From Cellulomonas terrae (lineage in GTDB: Bacteria; Actinomycetota; Actinomycetes; Actinomycetales; Cellulomonadaceae): a stretch of 64,000 bases of DNA. Both the position numbers and the translations under genes were made by a program. Each line of letters starts with the position of its first letter. Position 1 is the first letter of the stretch. The stretch lies in contig NZ_BJWH01000008.1 of NCBI RefSeq assembly GCF_007990265.1, positions 1 to 64,000 of the forward strand, read 5' to 3'. The notes beneath the pieces were generated by a model that had not been told where the DNA came from, made no database searches, and was given only the letters and a program-made list of their open reading frames with translations. Below, piece after piece: positions 17,501 to 25,067 of this stretch.

Positions 17501-20500
17501 GGGCGACTACCAGGTGACCGCGACGGGCATCAGCACGGGCACCCTGCCCAGCCCGGTCACCGTGGGGCTCAACCAGGAGGTCTCCGTCCAGATCGTCCTG
17601 ACGCTGCCCGTCGCGAAGGTGACCGGCACGGTGGTGACCCAGCTGATCGCGGGCGAGCAGACCCCCGTCGGGAACGCGACGGTCACGGTCACGGGCACGA
17701 CGCGGTTCAACGGGCTGACCCCGGTCCGGGAGACCGCCTCGGCCGTCACCCCCGTCGAGGGCGCGTTCACCATCTGCACCGACGGCGGGGCCTGCCCCGA
17801 GGAGGTCACCAGCCCGCTGAGCACGATGGTGCTGCCCCTGGTGCAGCCGCGGGTGGACGTGACGGTCACCGCGCCCGGCTTCCAGCCGTTCTCGGCCGTC
17901 GACGTGCCCACGTCCGCGCTGGCGACGATCACCCTGTCACCCGCGGGCGTCCCCTTCTCGGGGAACCTGACGTTCGTGCCGGGCCTCGACCCCACCGCCC
18001 TGGCCGACGCGGTGCGCAACGTGCGGTTCTCCGTCCAGTCCGCGCCGCCCGGGGTCGGCCAGCTCTCGTTGACCGCGGTGATGGTGGGCACGACGCCGAC
18101 GGTCGTCTGGTCGGACTCCGCGCAGGGCGCCGACCCGACCGGCCCCACGGGCAGCCGGCTCATCCGGCCCGGCACGTACACGGTCACGGCGACGCTGCCG
18201 GGCTACGACCTCGCGCCCATGACGTTCACGGTCGACCCCGGCGTCGCCATGCCGCGGCCGCCCGACCCCGACGCGCTCGTCTTCACGCTGCGCAAGTTCG
18301 GGTTCCTGCGGGTGACCATCGGGACCACGCAGAACCCGGCCCTGCTGGTGCAGGGCGCGATCGTGACGATCACGCTGCAGGGCGGCACGACCCAGCAGCG
18401 CGCGGCGAACCCGGGGGACACGCACGTCGACTTCGGTGACCTGCCCACGGACGACTACACGGTCGAGGTCCGGGCGCCGGGGCACGCGCGGGTGACCACG
18501 ACGGTGCGGCTCGAGGCCGGGGACGGTCCCGACGACGACAAGCTCGTCACCGTGCGGCGGCTCGGGCTGGTGCAGGGCGTCGTGAGGTCGCTGCTGACGA
18601 CGGGGCTGGAGCAGGACCTGCCCGGCGCGCAGGTGTCGGTGCGGCAGGGCGTCGGCGGGACGCCGTTCGTCGGGACGACCGGCCCGACGGGTGCGTACCG
18701 CCTCACCGGCACCACCGTCACGGACGGTCTGGTGGGGGGCGGCTGGCAGGTCGAGGCGACGGCGCCGGGCCACGACCCGGTGCCCGCGACCGCCGTCACC
18801 GTCCCCGACCCGAACTTCGCACCCCTCGGGAGCCTCGACGTCTCCGTACCCCTGATCCTGCTGCCCGCGAAGAACGGCGGGCTCCAGGTCCGCGCGTACG
18901 ACGGCACCACGGTGGTGCCGGGCCTGACCATGCAGCTCAGCTACCTGGACTCCACCGGCCCCCGGACCATCACGCCGACCTGCGGCCCGGACAACAGCAC
19001 CGCACCCTGCCCGGGCGGGCTGTACGTCTTCTTCGACGTGCCGCCGCTCACCTACAACCTGAACATCTCCGGCCCGACCTACTCGCCGCTCTCGCTGCCC
19101 GTGACCATCCCGCCCGGCCAGACGCCGTCCATCAGCGTGCCGATGACCACCCCGTCGGGCTCGATCCAGGGCCTGGTCCAGCACCAGCGCGCGGACGGGC
19201 GGCTCGACCTCGTGGACGGCGCCGTCGTGACGCTGACCCCGCAGACCGGTGACCCCCGGACCACGACGTCCGACGCCAACGGCCAGTACGCGTTCCCGGT
19301 CGTCGTGGCGGGCACCTACACCGTCTCGACGACCGTCGACGGGCTCGGCGCGACCCGGACCGTCGCCGTGCAGCCCGGGCAGGGGATCGTCGTCGACCTG
19401 GTGCTGCAGGACGTCACCCGGCAGGTGCAGGTGACCGTGACGTCCGCGAACGGCACGGACCTCACCGGGGCGCTGGTCAGCCTGACCAGCGCCACCGCGA
19501 CGGGACCGGCCGCGCAGCCCGTCGTCCGCACGGGCGCCGGCGCCAGCACGTACTCCACGACGTTCAACCAGGTCCCCACCGGCACCTGGACCGTGACGGT
19601 CTCCGGTCCGTCCGGGCACCTCGGCTCGCACACGGCCACCGTGGACGTCCCCGCGACCGGCACCGGCGCCGTGCCGGCCGCGGTGACCGTGCGTGAGACG
19701 CAGCTCGCGCTGCGCGCCACGTCGAGCGTCGTTGACGCACCCGCGACGGTCCAGGCGACCGTCACCCAGGGCAGCACGGCGACGCCGGTGACGGTGGCCG
19801 TCGGCGGCGGCGACTCCGTCCTGTTCCTGCCGGACACCGCCGCGACGGTGACCGCGACCGTCGCGGGCGGCTGGGTGGTCACGGTGACGGGCGGCACCAT
19901 CCCCGCCGGCACCACGTTCCGGTCGGTCACGATGGACGTCACCGGTCGGGCCACGGCGACGACGGCGACCGTCGGCGCCGCGACCGTCGCGACCGGAGGG
20001 ACGGTGTCGGTGGCCACGCGCGTCCAGCCGGCGTCCGGCGGCGGCACCGTCGAACCCGGCACGCTCCAGCTCCAGCGACGCACGACGGCCGGCACGTGGA
20101 CGGACGTGGGCGACGAGGTGGTCGCCACGGGCGGCAACCAGACGGTCACCGCGACCGCCGACGCGGGCTGGGGCACGGGCGTCGTGACGCTGCGCGTCGC
20201 GTACTCCGGGGCCGGGTCCTGGGCGCCCTCCACAAGCCCTGAGGTCACTGTGACGGTCCAGACGCCGACGACCACCGCGCTCGCGGCCGCCGCCGGGGTC
20301 CTCACCGCGACCGTCACACCGTCCGCCGCCACGGGGACGGTCGCGTTCGAGGTCGTCCCGGCCGCCGGACCCGCGACGGCCATCGCCGGCTGCGGCGCGG
20401 TCGCGCTGACCGCCGGCGTCGCCACCTGCACCTACACGCCCGCCGCCGGCGTGACGCAGAACGTGCGGGCCCGGTACACCGGCGCGACGACGTTCGTCGC

Positions 20501-20537
20501 GTCGCAGAGCGCGACGGTCTCGGTCTCGGGACCGTGA
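14559..20537 (+). CDS. Giant (1992 aa) single-pass membrane protein with many Ig-like / carboxypeptidase-regulatory-like repeats
   Basis: Third paralogue of the series. Residues 1-225 repeat the two Ig-like modules, a transmembrane helix lies at about 232-254, and an acidic Asp/Gly linker (about 265-290) separates it from some fifteen repeats that continue to about 1650. The last 350 residues change character to Thr/Val-rich Ig-like modules, ending in a Big_5-like domain (LTATVTPSAATGTVAFEV) with one cysteine pair (AGCGAV, ATCTYTP). Additional cysteines occur near 740-750 and 845-875. The length suggests a long extracellular fibre. The GTG at 14559 follows GAGGGGGA, 11 bases after the previous stop. 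Confidence 0.78.
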   Translation: MAVAPQRTGQGAPSVLAEPGAHAAPGQSAVLRVHARNVTTQAQDLAFSALGLEGAWLPAPVAVPGVPADATVTVELALMPPVGAAPGDYPFVVAVEARGPGATTPATTLAEVVLRVDGVSDLVLSVEPADSRAVRRKPIQVVLANTGEQPVRVRLDALGDADLAVDLDATDVDLAAHQTVRIPGQVRALRPRVVGSTQRSPFHVVATGARAPQRFDGSVALRPLLTSTVLKAVAITMVSLLWVGAVLAALPLVSQVVADRSQEQAKEPVDGSEDGADGGTDGGADGGTDGSAPDAPAPAAPAAPGVRVAGQVTGAEPAGVQVQVAPASAFAPEGTQTPPPTASGPDRRLVALAAPGRLAATVLAAASATPSTSSAGKVLGTALPVELTDEASQRRSTTTDEKGTWAFADLSATGRYLIVLSKPGYQTQRFLVTGAEAAAAPLELEMVPGNGRMSGTVTGPDGAAGGVEITLSDGTTTVTTRTATSGRVGYWEVDGLSTPSTYLVTAGTERLGAQSVLLRLEADGSRTVNLALRSGVATLAGTVRGTDSLGGFGGLGGLTVTASAGEVTRTATTVTGDRAGTFVLPDLPVPASYTVTVSGDGYATQTRQVELTPAGIAPLDIVMTSVGGVVEGTVTATGGGGLAGAGLTLDGPAGTYKTMAASDGSGTFRFSGIAPGQYVLTATVFGHEPGSAQVTVASGTTARADLVLTPIPGDGLLATSRIRGSVRDASTGGQVTCPHLRPDETCEITITGDVTDSNGVTETFEAVTEPDRDYTFPAATDPGLLPGLYRLTISAPGYEDGHVNVTVPMGQVVEATPVALEQSPSIVGTVQARVGAVSTNTCVIAVPSGPGVVVPPDPCTRGVTTCEITGAACSFIGINGSYEINRLTAGAYTVFVRPPADEEYLPPEPGSVALVPGSSRRFDAVLDRLGRLNVTVMRSDGTSALVPAVGASVETTPASVLSTPTPDTDVNGLTQVIGLAQGDYQVTATGISTGTLPSPVTVGLNQEVSVQIVLTLPVAKVTGTVVTQLIAGEQTPVGNATVTVTGTTRFNGLTPVRETASAVTPVEGAFTICTDGGACPEEVTSPLSTMVLPLVQPRVDVTVTAPGFQPFSAVDVPTSALATITLSPAGVPFSGNLTFVPGLDPTALADAVRNVRFSVQSAPPGVGQLSLTAVMVGTTPTVVWSDSAQGADPTGPTGSRLIRPGTYTVTATLPGYDLAPMTFTVDPGVAMPRPPDPDALVFTLRKFGFLRVTIGTTQNPALLVQGAIVTITLQGGTTQQRAANPGDTHVDFGDLPTDDYTVEVRAPGHARVTTTVRLEAGDGPDDDKLVTVRRLGLVQGVVRSLLTTGLEQDLPGAQVSVRQGVGGTPFVGTTGPTGAYRLTGTTVTDGLVGGGWQVEATAPGHDPVPATAVTVPDPNFAPLGSLDVSVPLILLPAKNGGLQVRAYDGTTVVPGLTMQLSYLDSTGPRTITPTCGPDNSTAPCPGGLYVFFDVPPLTYNLNISGPTYSPLSLPVTIPPGQTPSISVPMTTPSGSIQGLVQHQRADGRLDLVDGAVVTLTPQTGDPRTTTSDANGQYAFPVVVAGTYTVSTTVDGLGATRTVAVQPGQGIVVDLVLQDVTRQVQVTVTSANGTDLTGALVSLTSATATGPAAQPVVRTGAGASTYSTTFNQVPTGTWTVTVSGPSGHLGSHTATVDVPATGTGAVPAAVTVRETQLALRATSSVVDAPATVQATVTQGSTATPVTVAVGGGDSVLFLPDTAATVTATVAGGWVVTVTGGTIPAGTTFRSVTMDVTGRATATTATVGAATVATGGTVSVATRVQPASGGGTVEPGTLQLQRRTTAGTWTDVGDEVVATGGNQTVTATADAGWGTGVVTLRVAYSGAGSWAPSTSPEVTVTVQTPTTTALAAAAGVLTATVTPSAATGTVAFEVVPAAGPATAIAGCGAVALTAGVATCTYTPAAGVTQNVRARYTGATTFVASQSATVSVSGP

Positions 20538-20567
20538 CCTCGGGGCGTTCCCGGCGTGACCGGAACA

Positions 20568-20587
20568 GCACCGGTCTGCTCCGGTGC
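20568..20587 (+). terminator. Short hairpin after the giant repeat gene
   Basis: GCACCGG-TCTGCT-CCGGTGC is a perfect 7-bp stem with a 6-nt loop, 31 bases after the stop codon. It may end or attenuate transcription into the GHKL ATPase gene. Confidence 0.5.
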
Positions 20588-20672
20588 CGCGCCGACGTGC
20601 GCGACGTGCTCGAGCACCCGAGACTGGGCGCTCCGCCAGAGGGCGGAGCCGCCGAGGGGAGAGCGCGACACG

Positions 20673-21134
20673 GTGATCGAGATCCCGACCCACGACGACG
20701 GACTGGCGACTTCGCGCCCGCCGGCGCACTACGACCGGGTGGAGGAGTGGCGGCTGGAGTCAGTCGAGCAGCTGACCGCGTTCCGGGCAGACCTCACGCG
20801 GTCGCTCGAGGGGCTCGGGTTCCCGGTCGGGCCGATGGGTGACGTGCCGAGCAAGCTGGTGCTGATCGCGTCCGAGCTGGCGACGAACGCGTTGCGCCAC
20901 GGTCGGCCACCCACCATCGCGCGGCTCCTGCGCGACGGCGAGAGCTTCCTGCTCGAGGTGACCGACCACGACCCCGATGTCGCCCCGGTGTACGCGGGCA
21001 AGCGTGTCCGGGGCGCCGGGGGCCTCGGTCTGCACATGGCACGCCAGCTGTCGGTCGAGGTGGGGTGGTACGCCACCTCGACGGACAAGACCGTGTGGGC
21101 GATCTTCGAGAACGTCGAGCCGGCGGTGGGCTGA
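20673..21134 (+). CDS. GHKL ATP-binding protein, anti-sigma (RsbW/SpoIIAB)-like
   Basis: 153 aa HATPase_c_2 protein. The N-box is in SELATNALRHGR, the G1 region in VTDHDPDVAP and the G2 region in GAGGLGLHMARQL. Such kinases phosphorylate anti-anti-sigma STAS proteins or bind sigma factors. No STAS partner or sigma factor is encoded in the window. The GTG at 20673 is chosen because GAGGGGAG lies at 20654-20661; an upstream in-frame ATG at 20556 would add an odd Cys-rich N-terminus across the hairpin. Being at the end of the plus operon, it might regulate the injection system, but it could equally have its own promoter. Confidence 0.82.
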   Translation: MIEIPTHDDGLATSRPPAHYDRVEEWRLESVEQLTAFRADLTRSLEGLGFPVGPMGDVPSKLVLIASELATNALRHGRPPTIARLLRDGESFLLEVTDHDPDVAPVYAGKRVRGAGGLGLHMARQLSVEVGWYATSTDKTVWAIFENVEPAVG

Positions 21135-21172
21135 GGCTCGTTGCGGCTCCCAGCCGCAGGTCCGCCGCGAGC

Positions 21173-21178
21173 TAGGTT
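21173..21178 (+). promoter_or_regulatory. -10-like hexamer for a leaderless transcript
   Basis: TAGGTT ends 6 bases before the GTG at 21185, placing the likely transcription start on the start codon of the PaaX-like gene. Confidence 0.4.
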
Positions 21179-21184
21179 GTCGGC

Positions 21185-22165
21185 GTGGAGGCCCAGGGTG
21201 ACGTCGACGCGCCGCGCGTGCAGTCCGGACCCAACCCGCAGCACCTGCTCGCGACGTTGCTGGGGGAGTACCTCGACTCCTCCGACGCCGAGCTGCCCGC
21301 GACGACCGTGGTCGCCGTGCTCGCCGAATTCGGCATCAGCGCGGCGAGCGCGAGGGCGGCGCTGTCGCGGCTCACGCGGCGGGGCATCGTCGCGACGCGG
21401 GGCCGCACCCGGCCGCCGGTCTACAGCCTCACGCCGCAGACGATCGCGCGGCACCGGTCGACGATGCACCGCTTCCTCGCGTTCGGGGCCGCCGCGCGGC
21501 CGGGGGACGGGACCTGGCTCGCGGTCGCGTACTCGCTGCCGGAGTCCGGGCACGCGCAGCGGCACGCGGTCCGCAAGCGCCTGGGCGAGCTGGGTTTCGT
21601 CCGGCTGTACGACAGCACGTGGATCAGCCCGGACCGCGACCCGCAGCCGGCGCGCAGCATGCTGGACGAGGTCCTGGCACCCGTGCCGGGTGCGCGCTGG
21701 TCCGTGCTGCACGTGCGGTTCGACGAGGAGACGGGCCCGCACGGCCCTGCGGCTGCCTACGACCTGACGGGGCTGGCCTCCTCGTACCGGCGCTTCGTCG
21801 ACGACCACACCGCGCTGCGAGCGGCGACGCGCGCGGGGCAGGTCGGTGCCGCGCAGGCGCTGGTCGCGCGCACGACGCTCATGGACGCCTGGCGGAGGTT
21901 CGCGCTCGAGGACCCCGATCTTCCCGCGCACCTGCTGCCCGACCCGTGGCCCCGGCAGGAGGCGCGTGACCTGTTCCTCGAGATCCACACGGCGCTCGGG
22001 CCGCTGGCGCAGGAGCGGCTCGTCCAGGTCATGGTGCCGACGTGGCCCGATGCCGCGTCGTGGGTGACGCACTTCGTCGCGTCCGACGACCCGGCCGCGT
22101 CGCCCCGGCGCGCGGGCGGCGGTCCGGAATCGTTTAGCCCCGGGTCGTCGGCCCGGATCGTCTAG
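21185..22165 (+). CDS. PaaX family transcriptional regulator
   Basis: 326 aa. The N-terminal winged helix (LLATLLGEYLDSSDAELPATT, then GISAASARAALSRLTRRGIV) and the downstream domains (LAVAYSLPESGHAQRHAVRK, LGFVRLYDSTWISP; LPDPWPRQEARDLFLEIHTAL) match PaaX-like repressors, which in other bacteria respond to phenylacetyl-CoA-type effectors. No phenylacetate genes are nearby. It is followed by the secreted esterase gene, which is a possible target. A GTG start is used with no visible ribosome site, consistent with leaderless expression. Confidence 0.88.
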   Translation: MEAQGDVDAPRVQSGPNPQHLLATLLGEYLDSSDAELPATTVVAVLAEFGISAASARAALSRLTRRGIVATRGRTRPPVYSLTPQTIARHRSTMHRFLAFGAAARPGDGTWLAVAYSLPESGHAQRHAVRKRLGELGFVRLYDSTWISPDRDPQPARSMLDEVLAPVPGARWSVLHVRFDEETGPHGPAAAYDLTGLASSYRRFVDDHTALRAATRAGQVGAAQALVARTTLMDAWRRFALEDPDLPAHLLPDPWPRQEARDLFLEIHTALGPLAQERLVQVMVPTWPDAASWVTHFVASDDPAASPRRAGGGPESFSPGSSARIV

Positions 22166-22295
22166 ACATATTTCGTCACTGCCGCAACGGTTGCTGCACA
22201 GACGCTCGACCGGTGCAGCCCCGGCGGGCCGGACGCCGGCGTCCACGGCCTCCGTCGGCGCACCGACGAGCATCGCGCCACCTCGGAGGATTCCC

Positions 22296-23522
22296 ATGAG
22301 ACGACTGCTCACCCGTGCCGCACTGACCGCGACCCTGGCGGCCGCCGCCGTGCTCGGCTCGTCGGCGCTCCTGCCGGCCGCCGCTGCGCCGGGCGGCTCG
22401 GGTCCGTACCCGGCCGACTACTCGACCGCCGGCAGCCTGCCGAACCACACCATCTACCGCCCGTCGACGCTGCCGTCGCAGCGGATGCCGATCGTCGTCT
22501 GGAGCAACGGCGCCTGCTCGGCGGACGGCACCTCCGCCCAGAACTTCCTCAAGGAGATCGCCTCCCACGGCTTCCTCGTGATCTCGAACGGCAACCCCGG
22601 CGGCGGTGGCAGCTCGAGCTCGTCCTGGCTCACCCAGTCGATCGACTGGGCGATCGCGGAGAACTCCCGCTCGGGCAGCGCGCTGTACAACCGACTCGAC
22701 ACGACCGAGATCGGCGTCGCCGGCTTCTCGTGCGGCGGGATCGAGGCCTACGCGGTCTCGGGCGACCCGCGGGTGACCACGACCGGCATCTTCAGCAGCG
22801 GTCTGCTCAACGACGCCGACGACTACCAGCTGCGGCGGCTCGACCACCCGATCGTCTACATCATCGGCGGTCCGAGCGACATCGCGTACCCGAACGCCAT
22901 CGACGACTGGGGCAAGCTCCCGTCGGGTCTGCCGGCGTTCATGGGCAACCTCAACGTCGGGCACGGCGGCACCTACCACCAGACGAACGGCGGCGAGTTC
23001 GGCCGGGCGGCGCAGCTGTGGTTCCGGTGGCAGCTCAAGGGCGACACCACGGCGGGACGCGCGTTCGTCGGGCAGGGCTGCGGGCTGTGCGGCAACGGGT
23101 GGACGGCCCAGCAGAAGAACCTCACGCTGGGCGTCGACCCGACCCCGACGCCTACCCCGACCCCCACACCCACCCCGACCCCCACACCCACCCCCACCCC
23201 GACCCCCACACCCACCCCGACGCAGGGCACTTCCGGGTGCAGCGCGTCCTACACGGTGTCCGACCAGTGGCCCGGCGGCTTCGTCGCGAACGTCTCGGTG
23301 ACCGCGCGCTCCGCAGTCACCGGGTGGACCGTGCGGCTGACGCTGCCGAGCGGCGCGACGGCCACCCAGTCGTGGAACGGGGTCCTCACGGGGAGCTCAG
23401 GGTCGGTCAGCGTCGCCAACGCGGCCTGGAACGGCAGGCTCGCGGCCGGCCAGAGCACGTCGTTCGGGTTCCAGGGCACCGGTACAGGGGCGGGCGCCAC
23501 AGTGACCTGCGACGCCGCCTGA
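22296..23522 (+). CDS. Secreted alpha/beta-hydrolase (esterase) with C-terminal CBM2
   Basis: 408 aa. A Tat-less signal peptide (MRRLLTRAALTATLAAAAVLG, cleavage near AAAAPGG) leads to an alpha/beta-hydrolase domain (about 32-270) with the nucleophile elbow GFSCGG near 146 and a candidate histidine in NVGHGGTYHQ. A (Pro-Thr)14 linker (about 282-309) joins it to a family-2 carbohydrate-binding module (CSASYTVSDQWPGGFVANV, SWNGVLTG, AAWNGRLAAGQSTSFGFQG) with its terminal cysteine pair. It probably acts on esterified plant cell-wall polymers outside the cell. GGAGGA at 22285-22290 supports the ATG at 22296. Confidence 0.9.
   Translation: MRRLLTRAALTATLAAAAVLGSSALLPAAAAPGGSGPYPADYSTAGSLPNHTIYRPSTLPSQRMPIVVWSNGACSADGTSAQNFLKEIASHGFLVISNGNPGGGGSSSSSWLTQSIDWAIAENSRSGSALYNRLDTTEIGVAGFSCGGIEAYAVSGDPRVTTTGIFSSGLLNDADDYQLRRLDHPIVYIIGGPSDIAYPNAIDDWGKLPSGLPAFMGNLNVGHGGTYHQTNGGEFGRAAQLWFRWQLKGDTTAGRAFVGQGCGLCGNGWTAQQKNLTLGVDPTPTPTPTPTPTPTPTPTPTPTPTPTPTQGTSGCSASYTVSDQWPGGFVANVSVTARSAVTGWTVRLTLPSGATATQSWNGVLTGSSGSVSVANAAWNGRLAAGQSTSFGFQGTGTGAGATVTCDAA
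23139..23222 (+). repeat. Pro-Thr dipeptide repeat tract (28 codons)
   Basis: Fourteen Pro-Thr dipeptides are encoded by near-identical CCC/CCG and ACC/ACA/ACG codons, giving nested 6-, 12- and 18-bp periodicity. It is the flexible linker of the esterase and a likely site of replication slippage. Confidence 0.95.
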
Positions 23523-23540
23523 CCCGATCGGCACCACCGC

Positions 23541-23573
23541 GGGTGCGGCGGACCAGCCCGGTCCGCCGCACCC
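23541..23573. terminator. Bidirectional terminator between convergent genes
   Basis: A perfect 14-bp stem (GGGTGCGGCGGACC with its complement) and a 5-nt loop (AGCCC) lie between the esterase stop (23522) and the MBL-hydrolase stop (23581). Confidence 0.9.
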
Positions 23574-23580
23574 TCGGGCC

Positions 23581-24483
23581 CTAGGACTGGTCCGCTCGTG
23601 TGGTCGCCGTTCCTCGCCGTACCTCGTTCACGGCGCGTCCGGTCCGCTCGGCGACGAGCTGGGCCTGCCACGTGTGGATCCCGCTGACCCACTCCCAGCC
23701 CGGCTGAGCCGAGTCGCCGAGGCGCGGGTCGTCGGGAGCGTTGCCGTCGCGCAGGGCATACAGGTACGCGCGGTCCTGTCCGATCCGGGCGGCGATCTGG
23801 TCACCCCCGGCGACGGACCCGTGACCGGGGACGAGGACGTCGATGCCGTCAGCCACGGCCTCGAGGATCCGCAGACCCTCGAGATATCCCTCGACGGGGT
23901 CGTCGGTGCCGGTGAAGTCGTCGAGCATCGGGATCAGGACGTCGGAGAGCATGTCGCCGGCGACGAGCACCCCGCGGTCACCGACGAGGAGTGCGGCGTG
24001 GCCCGCGGAGTGCGCCGGGTGCTCGATGACCCGGACGGCAGGACCGTCCCAGGGAAACGTCGAGGTCCCAGCGGGCAGGCCGGTGATGTCGCCGAACCGG
24101 TCGAGGGGAATCTGTCCGGCGAGCTCCGGCGGAAGTCCCTCGGCGGCCTGGGCCTTCCAGTCCGGCTGCGACCGCAGCTCACGCATGGCGCTCGCGCAGC
24201 CGACGGTGCCGAAGCGGGGCGGCTCGCCGAACGCCGCGTGCCACAACACGTGGTCCCAGTCGGGATGCGTCGCGAAGCCGGCGACGACGGGCAGGCCGAG
24301 TGCGCGCAGGTCTTCGGCGAGGCACTCCATCTCGGCGCCGGTGATCCCGGGGTCGACGAGCAGGACGCCCGAACGGCCCTGCACGACCGTCGTGTTGTTC
24401 TGGAGGAGCTCGCTCTGGTGAACCAGGATGCCCTCCGCGACCCGCGTCAGCACCCGCGTGCCTGGTGCAGCGCTTCTCCCCAT
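23581..24483 (-). CDS. MBL-fold metallo-hydrolase
   Basis: 300 aa. Metallo-beta-lactamase fold landmarks: GVLLVDPGIT, the metal motif THPDWDH, HPAHSAGHAALLV, the bridging aspartate in VAGDML, and VPGHGSV. The motif reads H-x-D-x-D-H instead of the usual H-x-H-x-D-H, so one zinc ligand is replaced by Asp, as in some other family members. Substrate unknown. The ATG at 24483 has no good ribosome site; GTG at 24453 (VLTRVAEG) is an alternative. A strong GAGGAGG upstream instead serves a 17-codon open frame (MRGVTSWGEA...) that overlaps this start in another frame. Confidence 0.85.
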   Translation of the reverse strand: MGRSAAPGTRVLTRVAEGILVHQSELLQNNTTVVQGRSGVLLVDPGITGAEMECLAEDLRALGLPVVAGFATHPDWDHVLWHAAFGEPPRFGTVGCASAMRELRSQPDWKAQAAEGLPPELAGQIPLDRFGDITGLPAGTSTFPWDGPAVRVIEHPAHSAGHAALLVGDRGVLVAGDMLSDVLIPMLDDFTGTDDPVEGYLEGLRILEAVADGIDVLVPGHGSVAGGDQIAARIGQDRAYLYALRDGNAPDDPRLGDSAQPGWEWVSGIHTWQAQLVAERTGRAVNEVRRGTATTRADQS

Positions 24484-24593
24484 GACGTCACGCCGCGCAT
24501 CACAACCTCCTCGGTCGTGGGTCGGTCCAGCACCGAACCCGTCACGTCGCCAGTCTGCCGCGGCCGTGATCCCGCACGTCGGGCGGCGCCACG

Positions 24594-25067
24594 TCAGACG
24601 AGCCAGACCACCAGCAGCGTCAGCGGGATGACGACCAGCGCCGTCACCAGCACCACGACCCACGTGCGCGGGTGCCCGCACGGCTCGGGCGGCGGCGGGG
24701 GCTGCACGATGATGACCGGCTGCGGCGCAGGCGGCGGGTCAGGCGGAGGTGGTGGAGGTGGGTTCATGTCTGCTCCGCACCGGACGCACACCGCGGCGTT
24801 CGGCACGTTCAGCTCGGCGCACACCGGGCAGGCCAGCGTGGCGGGCGTGGCCGTCCCGGAGGCGCCGGGCGAGCGGCGCAGGGCGTCGTCGGAACGGCCC
24901 TCGACCCCCGGCGGCGCGACCGACGGACGGGCCCAGAACAGCGGGTAGTCGCAGGTCGGGCAGAAGTCGGTGGCCAGGCGCTGGTCGGTGTGGACGGGCG
25001 ACGGGGTGCCGCACTCCGGGCAGGGGATGACGACCGTCCCGTCGGTCCGCTGGTCCAGGTCCGTCAT
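24594..25067 (-). CDS. Tail-anchored double zinc-ribbon protein at the end of the eCIS operon
   Basis: 157 aa. Two zinc ribbons are visible: CPEC...CPTC near the N-terminus (about 16-39) and CPVC...CVRC (about 80-98). A Pro-rich linker with runs of seven and five prolines follows, then one C-terminal transmembrane helix (WVVVLVTALVVIPLTLLVVWL) that ends the protein. The predicted topology is cytoplasmic zinc ribbons held at the membrane. It overlaps the gpI-like baseplate gene by ATGA, so it belongs to the injection operon. Docking of baseplate or cargo at the membrane is an inference. Confidence 0.78.
   Translation of the reverse strand: MTDLDQRTDGTVVIPCPECGTPSPVHTDQRLATDFCPTCDYPLFWARPSVAPPGVEGRSDDALRRSPGASGTATPATLACPVCAELNVPNAAVCVRCGADMNPPPPPPPDPPPAPQPVIIVQPPPPPEPCGHPRTWVVVLVTALVVIPLTLLVVWLV

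Noticed and set aside
23139-23222. Repeat tract considered as a CRISPR-like array
   Set aside because: Units are 6-18 bp, in frame, without spacers, and encode a Pro-Thr linker. No cas genes are near.
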